Below are positions 1 to 10,800 of a stretch of DNA of 64,000 bases, in pieces (positions within the stretch are counted from its first letter, which is position 1; each line of letters opens with the position of its first letter). Source of the DNA: Actinoplanes sp. N902-109 (GTDB taxonomy: Bacteria; Actinomycetota; Actinomycetes; Mycobacteriales; Micromonosporaceae); assembly GCF_000389965.1 (NCBI RefSeq), contig NC_021191.1:2667501-2731500 (forward strand), written 5' to 3'. The notes below the pieces were generated by a model. It saw only the letters and a list, made by a program, of their open reading frames with translations, did not search any database and was not told the DNA's origin. The position numbers were made by a program, and so were the translations under genes.

Positions 1-3000
1 AGCAGCTTCTCCAACTGCGCGATGAGAGCTGCGGGGGTCGGGTGGTCGAAGATGAGCGTGGCGGGCAGCCGCAGGCCGGTCGCGGTGGCCAGGCGGTTGC
101 GCAGCTCCAGCGCCGTCAGCGAGTCGAAGCCGAGATCGCGGAACGGGCGTTCCCGGTCGAGGTCGAACGTTCCGCTGTGCCCGAGAACGCCCGTCACGTG
201 GCGCGCAACGACCTCGTCGAGATTCGCCGGTGATGCAGCCGGGCCGGTCGGCGCTGTTCGCCGCACCGCACTGAAGTGTGCGGCGACTGGGACGGGGTGG
301 CCGGTGGTGATGGCTTGGTTGAGGAGGTGGAGTGCTTGGTGGGTGGGGATGGGGGTGATGCCGCGGTTGGTGAGGTGGGTGGTGTGGTTTTTGGTGAGGG
401 TGCTGGTGGTGGCCCAGAGTCCCCAGTTGATGGCGGTGGCGGGTTGGTGGTGGTGGTGGCGGTGGGTGGCGAGGGCGTTGAGGAAGGCGTTGGCGGCGGC
501 GTAGGTGGTTTGGCCGGGGTTGGGGGTGGTGGCGGCGAGGCTGCTGTAGAGGATGAAGGCTTTGAGGGGGTGGTGTTGGGTGAGTTGGTGGAGGTGCCAG
601 GCGGGGTTGGCTTTGGGGGTGAGGGTGGTGGTGAGGTGGTGGGGTGTTTGGTTTTCGGTGGTGGTGTCGGCGGTGGTGCCGGCGGTGTGGATGATGGCGG
701 TGAGTGGTCCGGTGGTGTGGATGAGGGTGGTCAACTCGTCGGGGTTGGTGATGTCGCAGTGGTGGATGGTGGTGTTGTCGGTGGGGGTGAGGGTGGTGTT
801 GCGGGTGGCCAAATGGAGGTGGGCGTGGGGGTGTGTGGTGCGTAGGTGGTTGATGGTGTGGGTGGCGAGGGTGCCGGAGGCGCCGGTGATGAGGATGTTG
901 TCCCCGAGTTCGGGCACCTCGTCGGTGGTGGTGGTGAGTGTTTGTAGGTGGGCGGTGTAGGTGGTGTTGTTGCGGATGGCTGCGGCGGGTGCGTTGGTGT
1001 AGTGCGAGGGGTTGTTGGTGTCGATGAGGTGGATGGGTAGGTCGGGGTGTTCGGCTTGGGTTGTTTGGATGAGGGCCCAGATGGGTGCTTGGTTGAGGTT
1101 GATGGGTTCGTCAACGTTGATGGTGACGGCTTGATGGGTGCGCACGATCAACGTGCCGGTGGGGTTGGCGAGGTAGTTCTGTACGGCGGTGAGGACGTGG
1201 GTTAGTTGGGCGTGGACGGCTTCGGGTACGTCGAGTTCGTCGGTGGTCAGTGGCTCGATGATGATGGCGTCTGCGGGCAGGGGTAGCAGCGGCACGTCGG
1301 CGCGCCGCCACACCAGCTCCCGCAACGGCTGGCCCATGGCCAATGGCCTGGTGCTCACCGCGCCGATCGACGCGACCGGCGTGCCAGCCTCGTCGGTGAC
1401 CGTCATCGCGAAGGTGCGCTCGCCGGTAGCGACTGCCGACACGCGCAGCGCCGCGGGCACCAGGCCGGCGTGCACCGTCACGTCCGAGAAGGAGAACGGC
1501 ACCTGCACCGCCGATCCCGGTTCGACCAGCGCGTGCAGGCAGGCGTCCAGCAGCGCCGGGTGCCAGCGGTAGCCGCGCGGGTCGAGCCCGTCCGGGAGGT
1601 GTACCTCAGCCGACGTGTGCTCGCCGGTGCGCCGGCCCGCGCGCAAACCTTGCAGAGCAGGCCCGTACCCGAGCTGGAGCTGGATCGCGTCGACGTCGAT
1701 CGGCGTACCGGCAGCTGACCAGGCAGCCACTGCGCCGTTTCCGGACGCACCGGCCGGTCCCGTCGCAGTCAGCGTCGCCGTGGCGTGCCGGGTCCACGTC
1801 TCCTCCTCGGCGGATCGCGCGTGGACGCTCAGCGTGCCGGTGTCCCGGTCGGCGGCGATCTGCACCTCGACGGCGCCGTCCGGGTCGAGGGCCAGCGGTG
1901 CCTCGATCGTCAGATCGGCGAGGTGTGGCAGCCCCAGCCGCGCGCCGGTGTGCAGGGCCAGGTCCACGAAGGCCGTGCCGGGCAACAGGATCCGCCCGGC
2001 CACCTCGTGATCGGCCAGCCAGGGGTGATCGGCCACCGCGATCCGGCCGGTGAGCAACGTCCCGCCGGCTGCGGCGAGTTCGACGGCGGCGCCGAGCAGC
2101 GGGTGCTCCGCGGGTGTCAGGCCGGCCGCCGCCACGTCCGCCGCGGCTGCCGGGGCGTCCAGCCAGAAGCGGTCCCGGCTGAACGCGTACGTCGGCAGCT
2201 CGGTGTTTCCGGAACCGCAGATCTCCGCGCGGTTCACCGATCCGCCGCGGTTGTGCACCGTCGCCACCGCCCGGATCAGCGACTCCGGCTCGGGCTGGCG
2301 GGGGTGCAACGTCGCGACGAAGGCGACGTCGTCGTCGATCGTCTCGGCGGCCAGACCGGTGAGCACCGCACCCGGACCGGCTTCCACGAACACGGTCGTA
2401 CCGAGGTCGCGCAGGGTTCGCACACCGTCGGCGAAGCGCACCGCCGACCGTACGTGGGCGATCCAGTAGTCCGCCGAGCGCAGCTGGTCGTCGGTGGCGA
2501 TGCCACCGGTGACGTTCGAGATGATCGGGATGCTCGCCGGGTGGAACGTCAACGTGTCCAGCACCGTGCGGAACTCGGTCATCATCGGTTCCATGTGCGG
2601 GGAGTGGAACGCATGGCTCACCCGCAGCGTGCGGGTCTTGCGGCCGAGTTCCGACCAGTGCCGGCCCGCCTGCGACACCGCCTCCGGATCACCGGCGAGC
2701 ACGGTGGACGTGGGCGAGTTGAGGCCGGCGATGCTCACGCCGTCCGGAAGCCCCGCGTGCTGGATCTCGTCCTCGGTGGCCTGCACCGACAGCATGACCC
2801 CACCGGCCGGGCAGGCCTGCATGAGCCGGCCGCGAGCGGTGATGAGCGTGCACGCATCGGCCAGCGACAGCACCCCCGCCACGTACGCGGCGGTGAGCTC
2901 GCCGAGCGAGTGCCCGATCAGATGGTCCGGCCGTACGCCCAGATGGGTCAGCAGCCGGTAGGTCGCCACTTCCACGGCGAACAGCGCGGGCTGGGTGTAC

Positions 3001-4847
3001 GCCGTCTGGTCGAGCGGGCCATCAGGGTCGGCGATGACCGCGCGCACCGGCAGGTCGAACTGCGCGCAGACCTCGTCGAGGGCGGCGGCGAAGACCGGAT
3101 GAGCGGCGTGGAGCTGGTCGCCCATGCCGACCCGCTGGCTGCCCTGCCCGGGGAACAGGAACGCGATCCGGCCCGGCCCGGCCTCGACGGGCGGTTCGTC
3201 ACCGGCGGCGATCGCGGCCAGACCGGCGAGCAGCGCGTCACGGTCACCGCCGACAGCACTCGCGCGCCACGGCATCGCCTGCCGGGTGGCCAGCGTCGCA
3301 GCCACCGCGCTGCTGTCCACCTCGGGCCGCCCACTGAGGAAACGGTGCAACCGGTCGGCCTGACGCGCGACACCGGCGGCGTCACGCGCGGAGACGAGCC
3401 AGGCAAGCGGCGTCGAGATTGGCCATTCCGGCTCCGGCGCGGGTTCCGCCGCGGTCGCGGCAGGAACAAGTCCTTCCTCGAGGATCAGGTGGGCGTTGGT
3501 CCCGCTGATACCGAACGAGGAGACGCCGGCCCGCCGCGGCCGGTCCTCGGTGCGCTGCCAGGGCTGCTGCTCGGTGAGCAGGCGCACCTGACCGGCTTCC
3601 CAGTCGACGTGCGGCGAGGGCCGCCCGGCGTGCAGGGTGCGGGGCAGCACCCCGTGCCGCATGGCCTCGACCATCTTGATGATGCCGCCCACGCCCGCGG
3701 CGGCCTGGGTGTGGCCGATGTTCGACTTGAGCGAACCCAGCCACAGCGGGCTGGTGCGACCCTGCCCGTACATGTTGATCAGTGCTTGAGCCTCGATCGG
3801 GTCGCCGAGGGTGGTGCCGGTGCCATGCGCCTCGACGGCGTCGATGTCGGCGGGGGAGAGGCCGGCGCCGGCCAGCGCCTGGCGGATGACGCGCTCCTGG
3901 GCGGGCCCGTTGGGTGCGGTCAGCTGGCTGCTGGTGCCGTCCTGGTTGATGGCCGAGCCGCGGATGACCGCGAGCACGGGGTGGCCGTTGCGCTGCGCGT
4001 CGGAAAGGCGTTCCAGCAGCAGCAAACCCACGCCCTCGGACCAGCCGGTGCCGTCGGCGTCGGCGGAGAACGCCTTGCAGCGGCCGTCCGGCGCCAGTCC
4101 ACGTTGACGACTGAACTCGATGAACGTCGCCGGCGTCGCCATCACCGTGCTGCCACCGGCCAGCGCCAGGTCGCATTCCCCCGAGCGCAGTGCCTGCCCC
4201 GCGAGATGAGCGGCGACCAGCGAGGAGGAGCAGGCCGTGTCGACGGTGACCGCCGGGCCTTCGAAACCGAAGGTGTACGAGATGCGGCCCGTGGCGATGC
4301 TGCCGGCGCTGCCGCTCGACACGTACCCCTCAAGCTCCTGGGGTGCACGGGTGATCCGGGAGCCGTAGTCGTGATACATGACGCCCGCGTAGACGCCGGT
4401 GCGGCTGCCGCGCAGGGTGGCCGGTTCGATGCCGGCGCGTTCCAGCGTTTCCCACGTGGTTTCCAGCAGCAGCCGCTGCTGCGGGTCGATCGTCAGCGCC
4501 TCGCGCGGGCTGATGCCGAAGAACGCCGGGTCGAACTCGTCGGCGTCGTGCAGGAAACCACCCCGCCGGGTGTACGACTTGCCGGCGGCCTCCGGATCGG
4601 GATCGAACAACCGGTCGACATCCCAGCCGCGCCGCGCGGGAAATTCCGAGATGGCATCCGTTCCCGCCGCGACCAGTTCCCACAGTTCCGCCGGGGAACG
4701 CACGTCACCGGGAAACCGGCACGCCATGGCGACGACCGCGATCGGTTCCTGCCGGCCGGTCTCGACCTCGCGCAGCCGTTGCCGGGTGCTGGCGAGGTCG
4801 GCGGTCACCCGCCGGAGATAGTCGCGAAGCTTGTCCTCGTTCGCCAT
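1..4847 (-). CDS. Modular type I polyketide synthase, one module KS-AT-DH-KR-ACP visible; C-terminus beyond window
   Basis: Next chain-extension protein after the loading PKS at 4881-23270. The ATG at 4847 follows a GGGAGGGG ribosome site, 33 bp below the stop of the upstream PKS. The first ~35 residues (MANEDKLRDYLRRVTADLAS) are a typical N-terminal coiled-coil docking helix, so it receives a chain from the preceding protein. KS starts near residue 35, with Cys206 in DTACSSS. The AT has GHSLGE (Ser647) and HAFH, the malonyl-CoA signature. The DH has an intact HEVAGRILLP (His947). The KR is one of three near-identical Thr/His-rich copies. The ACP has LGFDSL with Ser1576. There is no ER. The frame is open to the left edge, so further modules or a terminal domain may follow. 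Predicted product of the module: a double bond from an unbranched extender. Confidence 0.95.
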   Translation of the reverse strand, partial: MANEDKLRDYLRRVTADLASTRQRLREVETGRQEPIAVVAMACRFPGDVRSPAELWELVAAGTDAISEFPARRGWDVDRLFDPDPEAAGKSYTRRGGFLHDADEFDPAFFGISPREALTIDPQQRLLLETTWETLERAGIEPATLRGSRTGVYAGVMYHDYGSRITRAPQELEGYVSSGSAGSIATGRISYTFGFEGPAVTVDTACSSSLVAAHLAGQALRSGECDLALAGGSTVMATPATFIEFSRQRGLAPDGRCKAFSADADGTGWSEGVGLLLLERLSDAQRNGHPVLAVIRGSAINQDGTSSQLTAPNGPAQERVIRQALAGAGLSPADIDAVEAHGTGTTLGDPIEAQALINMYGQGRTSPLWLGSLKSNIGHTQAAAGVGGIIKMVEAMRHGVLPRTLHAGRPSPHVDWEAGQVRLLTEQQPWQRTEDRPRRAGVSSFGISGTNAHLILEEGLVPAATAAEPAPEPEWPISTPLAWLVSARDAAGVARQADRLHRFLSGRPEVDSSAVAATLATRQAMPWRASAVGGDRDALLAGLAAIAAGDEPPVEAGPGRIAFLFPGQGSQRVGMGDQLHAAHPVFAAALDEVCAQFDLPVRAVIADPDGPLDQTAYTQPALFAVEVATYRLLTHLGVRPDHLIGHSLGELTAAYVAGVLSLADACTLITARGRLMQACPAGGVMLSVQATEDEIQHAGLPDGVSIAGLNSPTSTVLAGDPEAVSQAGRHWSELGRKTRTLRVSHAFHSPHMEPMMTEFRTVLDTLTFHPASIPIISNVTGGIATDDQLRSADYWIAHVRSAVRFADGVRTLRDLGTTVFVEAGPGAVLTGLAAETIDDDVAFVATLHPRQPEPESLIRAVATVHNRGGSVNRAEICGSGNTELPTYAFSRDRFWLDAPAAAADVAAAGLTPAEHPLLGAAVELAAAGGTLLTGRIAVADHPWLADHEVAGRILLPGTAFVDLALHTGARLGLPHLADLTIEAPLALDPDGAVEVQIAADRDTGTLSVHARSAEEETWTRHATATLTATGPAGASGNGAVAAWSAAGTPIDVDAIQLQLGYGPALQGLRAGRRTGEHTSAEVHLPDGLDPRGYRWHPALLDACLHALVEPGSAVQVPFSFSDVTVHAGLVPAALRVSAVATGERTFAMTVTDEAGTPVASIGAVSTRPLAMGQPLRELVWRRADVPLLPLPADAIIIEPLTTDELDVPEAVHAQLTHVLTAVQNYLANPTGTLIVRTHQAVTINVDEPINLNQAPIWALIQTTQAEHPDLPIHLIDTNNPSHYTNAPAAAIRNNTTYTAHLQTLTTTTDEVPELGDNILITGASGTLATHTINHLRTTHPHAHLHLATRNTTLTPTDNTTIHHCDITNPDELTTLIHTTGPLTAIIHTAGTTADTTTENQTPHHLTTTLTPKANPAWHLHQLTQHHPLKAFILYSSLAATTPNPGQTTYAAANAFLNALATHRHHHHQPATAINWGLWATTSTLTKNHTTHLTNRGITPIPTHQALHLLNQAITTGHPVPVAAHFSAVRRTAPTGPAASPANLDEVVARHVTGVLGHSGTFDLDRERPFRDLGFDSLTALELRNRLATATGLRLPATLIFDHPTPAALIAQLEKL
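275..1332 (-). repeat. KR repeat block, copy 1 of 3 (~1.06 kb)
   Basis: DNA encoding the KR structural and catalytic subdomains, nearly identical by eye to 5440-6503 and 10327-11389. The plus strand is almost free of C and built of G and T runs; the coding strand is C/A-rich and codes Thr, His and Asn at unusual density. Flanking DH and ACP DNA returns to ordinary GC-rich codon use at sharp borders. Confidence 0.9.
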
Positions 4848-4880
4848 TGCGGTGGTTCCCCTCCCAGATGGTCGGATCGG

Positions 4881-7800
4881 TCAGAGAGCGCCGAGCTCGT
4901 TGTCGATGAAGTCGAAGATCTCGTCGTCGGTCGCCGTCGACAGCCCGGCGTCGACCGGTGCGGGTGCCCCGGCTTCCACCGCGGCGAGCAGGTCCTGCAA
5001 CTGCTCGGAGATCTGCCGGCGGGTTCGTTCGTCGGCCTCCAGCCCGCTCAACAGGCCGGAGAGCCGGGCCAGCTCGTCGAGGACCGGACGCCCCGCCGGT
5101 ACGGCCGCAGGCGCCAGCGCCGTGGATACGTGCCGGGCCAGAGCGGCGGGGGTGGGGTGGTCGAAGATGAGCGTGGCGGGCAGCCGCAGGCCGGTGGCGG
5201 TGGCCAGGCGGTTGCGCAGCTCCAGCGCCGTCAGCGAGTCGAACCCGAGATCCATCAGGCCCCGGTCGGTGTCGATGGCCGCCGGCTCGCTGTGCCCCAG
5301 CACGGCGGCAACCTCCCCGCGTACGAGGTCCAGCGCGACCTTCCCACGGCTCTCGGCAGGCACCGTCGCAAGCCGCTGCGGCCAGGCCGGACCACCCGAC
5401 GACCGGTCGGCCTGCCGGTTGACGGGCCGTCTCGTGCTGAGGTGTGCGGCGATGGGGACGGGGTGGTTGGTGGTGATGGCTTGGTTGAGGAGGTGGAGTG
5501 CTTGGTGGGTGGGGATGGGGGTGATGCCGCGGTTGGTGAGGTGGGTGGTGTGGTTTTTGGTGAGGGTGCTGGTGGTGGCCCAGAGTCCCCAGTTGATGGC
5601 GGTGGCGGGTTGGTGGTGGTGGTGGCGGTGGGTGGCGAGGGCGTTGAGGAAGGCGTTGGCGGCGGCGTAGGTGGCTTGGCCGGGGTTGGGGGTGGTGGCG
5701 GCGAGGCTGCTGTAGAGGATGAAGGCTTTGAGGGGGTGGTTTTGGGTGAGTTGGTGGAGGTGCCAGGCGGGGTTGGCTTTGGGGGTGAGGGTGGTGGTGA
5801 GGTGGTGGGGTGTTTGGTTTTCGGTGGTGGTGTCGGCGGTGGTGCCGGCGGTGTGGATGATGGCGGTGAGTGGTCCGGTGGTGTGGATGAGGGTGGTGAG
5901 TTCGTCGGGGTTGGTGATGTCGCAGTGGTGGATGGTGGTGTTGTTGCCTGGGGTGAGTTGGGTGTTGCGGGTGGCGAGGTGGAGGTGGGCGTGGGGGTGG
6001 GTGGTGCGGAGGTGGTTGATGGTGTGGGTGGCGAGGGTGCCGGAGGCGCCGGTGATGAGGATGTTGTTGCCGAGGTCGGGCGCCTCGTTGTCGGTGGTGG
6101 TGGTGGTGAGGGTTTGTAGGTGGGCGGTGTAGGTGTGTCCGTTGCGGATGGCGGTGGCGGGTGCGGTGGTGTAGTGGTGGGGGTTGTTGGTGTCGATGAG
6201 GTGGATGGGTAGGTCGGGGTGTTCGGCTTGGGTTGTTTGGATGAGGGCCCAGATGGGTGCTTGGTTGAGGTTGATGGGTTCGTCAACGTTGATGGTGACG
6301 GCGTGGTGGGTGCGTACGATCAGCGTGCCGGTGGGGTTGGTGAGGTAGTTCTGTACGGCGTTGAGGACGTGGGTTAGTTGGGCGTGGACGGCTTCGGGTA
6401 CGTCGAGTTTGTCGGTGGTCAGGGGTTCGATGATGATGGCGTCCGCGGGCAGGGGCAGCAGGTCTATGTCAGCGCGACGCCACACCACTTCGCGCAACGG
6501 TTGACCGGCCTCCGCGGCCGTGAACTCGCGAACGCTCAACGCCGCCACCGTCGCCACCGGTGAGCCGTTCGCATCGGTCACCGTGACGGTGTACGTGTTG
6601 TCGCCGGTGGTCCGCAGCATCGCTCGCACCGCCGTGGCACCCGGGGCGTGGATCGTCACGCCGCTGAATGCGTACGGCAACCGCATCGGCTGGTCCACAC
6701 CGGCCACCAACGGGTGCAGGCAGGCGTCCAGCAGCGCGGGATGGATGCCGAAACCGTCGCTCGCGATCCCGTCGGGCAGCGCGACCTCGGCGTACCTGTC
6801 GTCGCCGAGCTGCCAGGCCGCGCTTAGCCCGGCGAAGGCAGGCCCGTACCCCAGCCGGTCCTCGATCTCCGGCACCGAGAGCGGGACGGCACCCGCCGGA
6901 GGCCAATCGCCGGCCGTAGCGGTGGCCGTCGGTGGGACGGCGGACAGCATGCCGGCAGCATGGCGCTGCCACCCGGTGTCGTCGGCGGGACGGGCATATA
7001 CCGAGACGGAACGCCGGCCTCCGTCGTCCTCGCCGACCGCAACCTGGATCTGTACCGCACCGCCCTCCGGCAGCACCAGCGGCGCCTCGATGACGAGCTC
7101 CTCGAGGTGCGGGGTGCCCGCGAGCGTGCCCGCATGCACGGCCATGTCGACGTAGGCCGTGCCCGGCAGCAGCACGGTGTCGCCGATGACGTGGTCGGCC
7201 AGCCACGAATGCGTGGCCACCGCCAGCCGCCCGGTCAGCAGCAGACCCCCCGCCGCGGGTTCCACCGCGGCACCCAGCAGCGCGTGACCGGCCTCGGCCA
7301 GGCCCGCGGCACCGACGTCGCCTGCGGTGGCGGGGGCCTCCAGCCAGTAGCGGCGCCGGTTGAACGCATACGTCGGGACATCGACGCGCCGGGCGCCCGA
7401 CCCCTCGAACACCGGCTCCCAGGCGACCTGGACACCTTCGACGTGCAGCCTGGCGAGCGCGGCATAGGCTGCCTCGGTCTCCGGCAGATCGCGGCGCTGG
7501 AACGGCACGACCACCGGCTGGGTCTCCCGATCGGCCAGCGTCTGCTCGGCGAGGCCGGCCAGCACCGCGTCGGGACCGAGCTCGACGAGCACGGTGCTGC
7601 CGTACGTGTGGATCGTGTTGACACCATCGGCGAAGCGCACGGCTTCGCGTACATGATTGATCCAGTAGTCCGGCGAGCAGAGCTCGTCCGCCGTGGCCAG
7701 CCCGCCGGTCACATTCGACACCACCGGGATCCGCGGCGGTTCGAAGCGCAGCCCGCGCAGCACCGCGCCGAAGTCCTCCAGCATCGCGTCCATGTGCGCG

Positions 7801-10800
7801 GAGTGGAAGGCGTGGCTGACCTTCAGCTGCCGGGTGCGTCGTCCACGAGCGGCCCACGCCCGGCCCACGGCGGCGACCGCTTCGGCGTCCCCCGAGATCA
7901 CGGTGGCGAGAGGCGAGTTGACCGCGGCAATGCTGACTCCGGTGGGCAGACCTTCGGCACGGACGTCGCTCTCGGCGGCCTCGATCGCCACCATGGCCCC
8001 GCCGGCGGGGCAGTGCTGCATGAGCCGGCCCCGTGCGGCAACGAGCCGGCAGGCATCCGGCAGGGACAACACCCCCGCCGCGTACGCCGCAGTCACCTCG
8101 CCGATCGAGTGACCCATCACCACGTCCGGCCGGAGCCCCCAGTGGCCGGCCAGGCGCAGCAGCGCGACCTCGAACGCGAACAACGCCGGCTGGGTGAACT
8201 CGGTACGGTGCACCAGATCGGTGCTGACGACCTCGCGCAGCGGTTGCTCCAGGTGGTCGTCCAGGGCGGCGCAGACCTCGTCGAACGCGGCTGCGAACAC
8301 CGGATGGTCGCGCCGCAGCTGCGCACCCATGTCCAGACGCTGGCTGCCTTGACCGGTGAACAGGAAGGCGATGCGCCCCTCGACCGGCGTCCCGCCCATC
8401 AGCGCACCGGTCCGCGGGGTGCCATCCGCCAATGCCTGCAACGCATCCAGCACACCCGCACGGTCTGCGGCGACGACTGCACCTCTTGCCCCGTGCTGTG
8501 CCCGGTGCAGCGCCAGCGTGCTCGCCACGTCTCGCAGATCCAGTGCGGGCTCAGCCACGAGGTGCGCGGCCAGATGGCGAGCCTGGGTGCGCACCGCCGC
8601 CGCGTCGGTGCCCGACACCAGCAGGGGGCGCAGCGGCCCGTCGGGCACCGCACCGGCCACCGCATCGCGGTCCGGCGCCTCTTCGAGAATCACGTGCGCG
8701 TTGGTGCCGCTGATGCCGAACGAGGACACCGCCGCCCGCCGCGGCCGCTCGCCCGGCTCCCACGCCACGGGTTCGGTGAGCAGCTGCAGCGCGGATCCCG
8801 ACCAGTCCAGGTGGGGCGACGGCTCCTCCGCGTACAACGTCCTCGGCAGCTGGCCGTGCCGCATGGCCTCGATCATCTTGATGACGCCGGCCATGCCGGC
8901 TGCGGCTTGGGCGTGCCCGATGTTCGACTTGATCGAGCCGAGGTAGAGCGGCTCGGTGCGGTCCTTCCCGTACGTTGCCAGCAGCGCCTGCGCCTCGATG
9001 GGATCGCCGAGCGTGGTCCCGGTGCCGTGCGCCTCCACCACATCGACGTCCGCGGGCGCGAGCCCGGCGCTGCTCAACGCCTGGCGGATGACCCGCTGCT
9101 GGGACGGGCCGTTGGGGGCTGTCAACCCGTTGCTCGCGCCGTCCTGGTTCACGGCCGACCCGCGCAGCACGGCAACCACCGGGTGGCCGTTGCGCCGGGC
9201 GTCGGAGAGGCGTTCCAACAGAACGGTGCCCGCGCCCTCGGACCAGGCCGCACCGTCCGCCGCAGCCGAGAACGACTTGCACCGGCCGTCCGGCGCCAGC
9301 CCTCGCTGCCGGCTGAACTCCACGAACATCTCCGGACTGGCCATCACGGTCACCGCACCCGCGACGGCGAGGTCGCACTCACCGGATCGCAGCGCCTGCG
9401 CGGCGAAGTGCATGGCAACCAGCGACGAGGAGCACGCAGTGTCCACAGTAACCGCCGGGCCTTCGAACCCGAAGGTGTAGGCCAGCCGCCCCGACGCGAC
9501 GCTGCCGGTGGTCCCGGTCGCCAGATAACCCTCGACCTCCTTGGGCGTACGGGAAAGGCGCGCCGCATAGTCGTGATACATCACCCCCGCGTAGACGCCC
9601 GTACGGCTGCCCCGCAGGCTGCCCGGTTCGATGCCCGCGCGTTCCAGCGTTTCCCACGTGGTCTCCAGCAGGAGCCGCTGCTGCGGATCGATGGCCAGAG
9701 CCTCGCGTGGGCTGATGCCGAAGAACGCCGGGTCGAACTCGTCGGCATCGTGCAGGAAACCCCCGTGCCGGGTGTACGACTTGCCCGAGGCGGCGGGATC
9801 CGGGTCGTACAGATTCTCCAGGTCCCATCCACGGTTGACGGGAAAGCCGGTGATCGCATCGGTGCCGTCGGCGACCAGCCGCCAGAGGTCCTCCGGCGAG
9901 CGCACCTCACCCGGGAAGCGGCAGGCCATCGCAACGATCGCGATCGGCTCGTCCGTGGCGACCGACTTGGTGACCGCCTGCGCCGGTTTCGAGTCCTCGC
10001 CGGCGAGCAACTCGCGCACCTGCCGGGCCAGCGCGTACGGGGTGGGGTGATCGAAGACGAGCGTGGCGGGCAGCCGCAGGCCGGTGGCGGTGGCCAGGCG
10101 GTTGCGCAGCTCCACCGCGGTCAGCGAGTCGAAGCCCAGATCACGGAAACCCCGGTCCGCGTCGATGGCCGTGGGCCCGGGCAGTCCGAGCACGATGGCG
10201 GCCTGGGCCCGGACGAGATCACGAAGTTCCGTTTCCGCCTCCGCCGGGGCCAACGCGAGCACCCGTTCCCGCAACCCACCGTTGCCGGCCGTCGCAGCCA
10301 CTGCGGCGACGCGACGCGCCCGCACTGCGTTGAGGTGGGCGGCGACTGGGACGGGGTGGTTGGTGGTGATGGCTTGGTTGAGGAGGTGGAGTGCTTGGTG
10401 GGTGGGGATGGGGGTGATGCCGCGGTTGGTGAGGTGGGTGGTGTGGTTTTTGGTGAGGGTGCTGGTGGTGGCCCAGAGTCCCCAGTTGATGGCGGTGGCG
10501 GGTTGGTGGTGGTGGTGGCGGTGGGTGGCGAGGGCGTTGAGGAAGGCGTTGGCGGCGGCGTAGGTGCTTTGGCCGGGGTTGGGGGTGGTGGCGGCGAGGC
10601 TGCTGTAGAGGATGAAGGCTTTGAGGGGGTGGTGTTGGGTGAGTTGGTGGAGGTGCCAGGCGGGGTTGGCTTTGGGGGTGAGGGTGGTGGTGAGGTGGTG
10701 GGGTGTTTGGTTTTCGGTGGTGGTGTCGGCGGTGGTGCCGGCGGTGTGGATGATGGCGGTGAGTGGTCCGGTGGTGTGGATGAGGGCGGTGAGTTCAGCA

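Noticed and set aside
275..960. Possible CRISPR or satellite from the dense GGTGGT repeats
   Set aside because: No regular repeat-spacer pattern; the minus strand encodes a KR domain throughout.
1785..6119. 1444-residue plus-strand open frame
   Set aside because: It is antisense to the PKS genes; GC-rich DNA leaves opposite frames open. Its translation is Gly/Arg/Val low-complexity with no domain, while the minus strand gives perfect PKS motifs.
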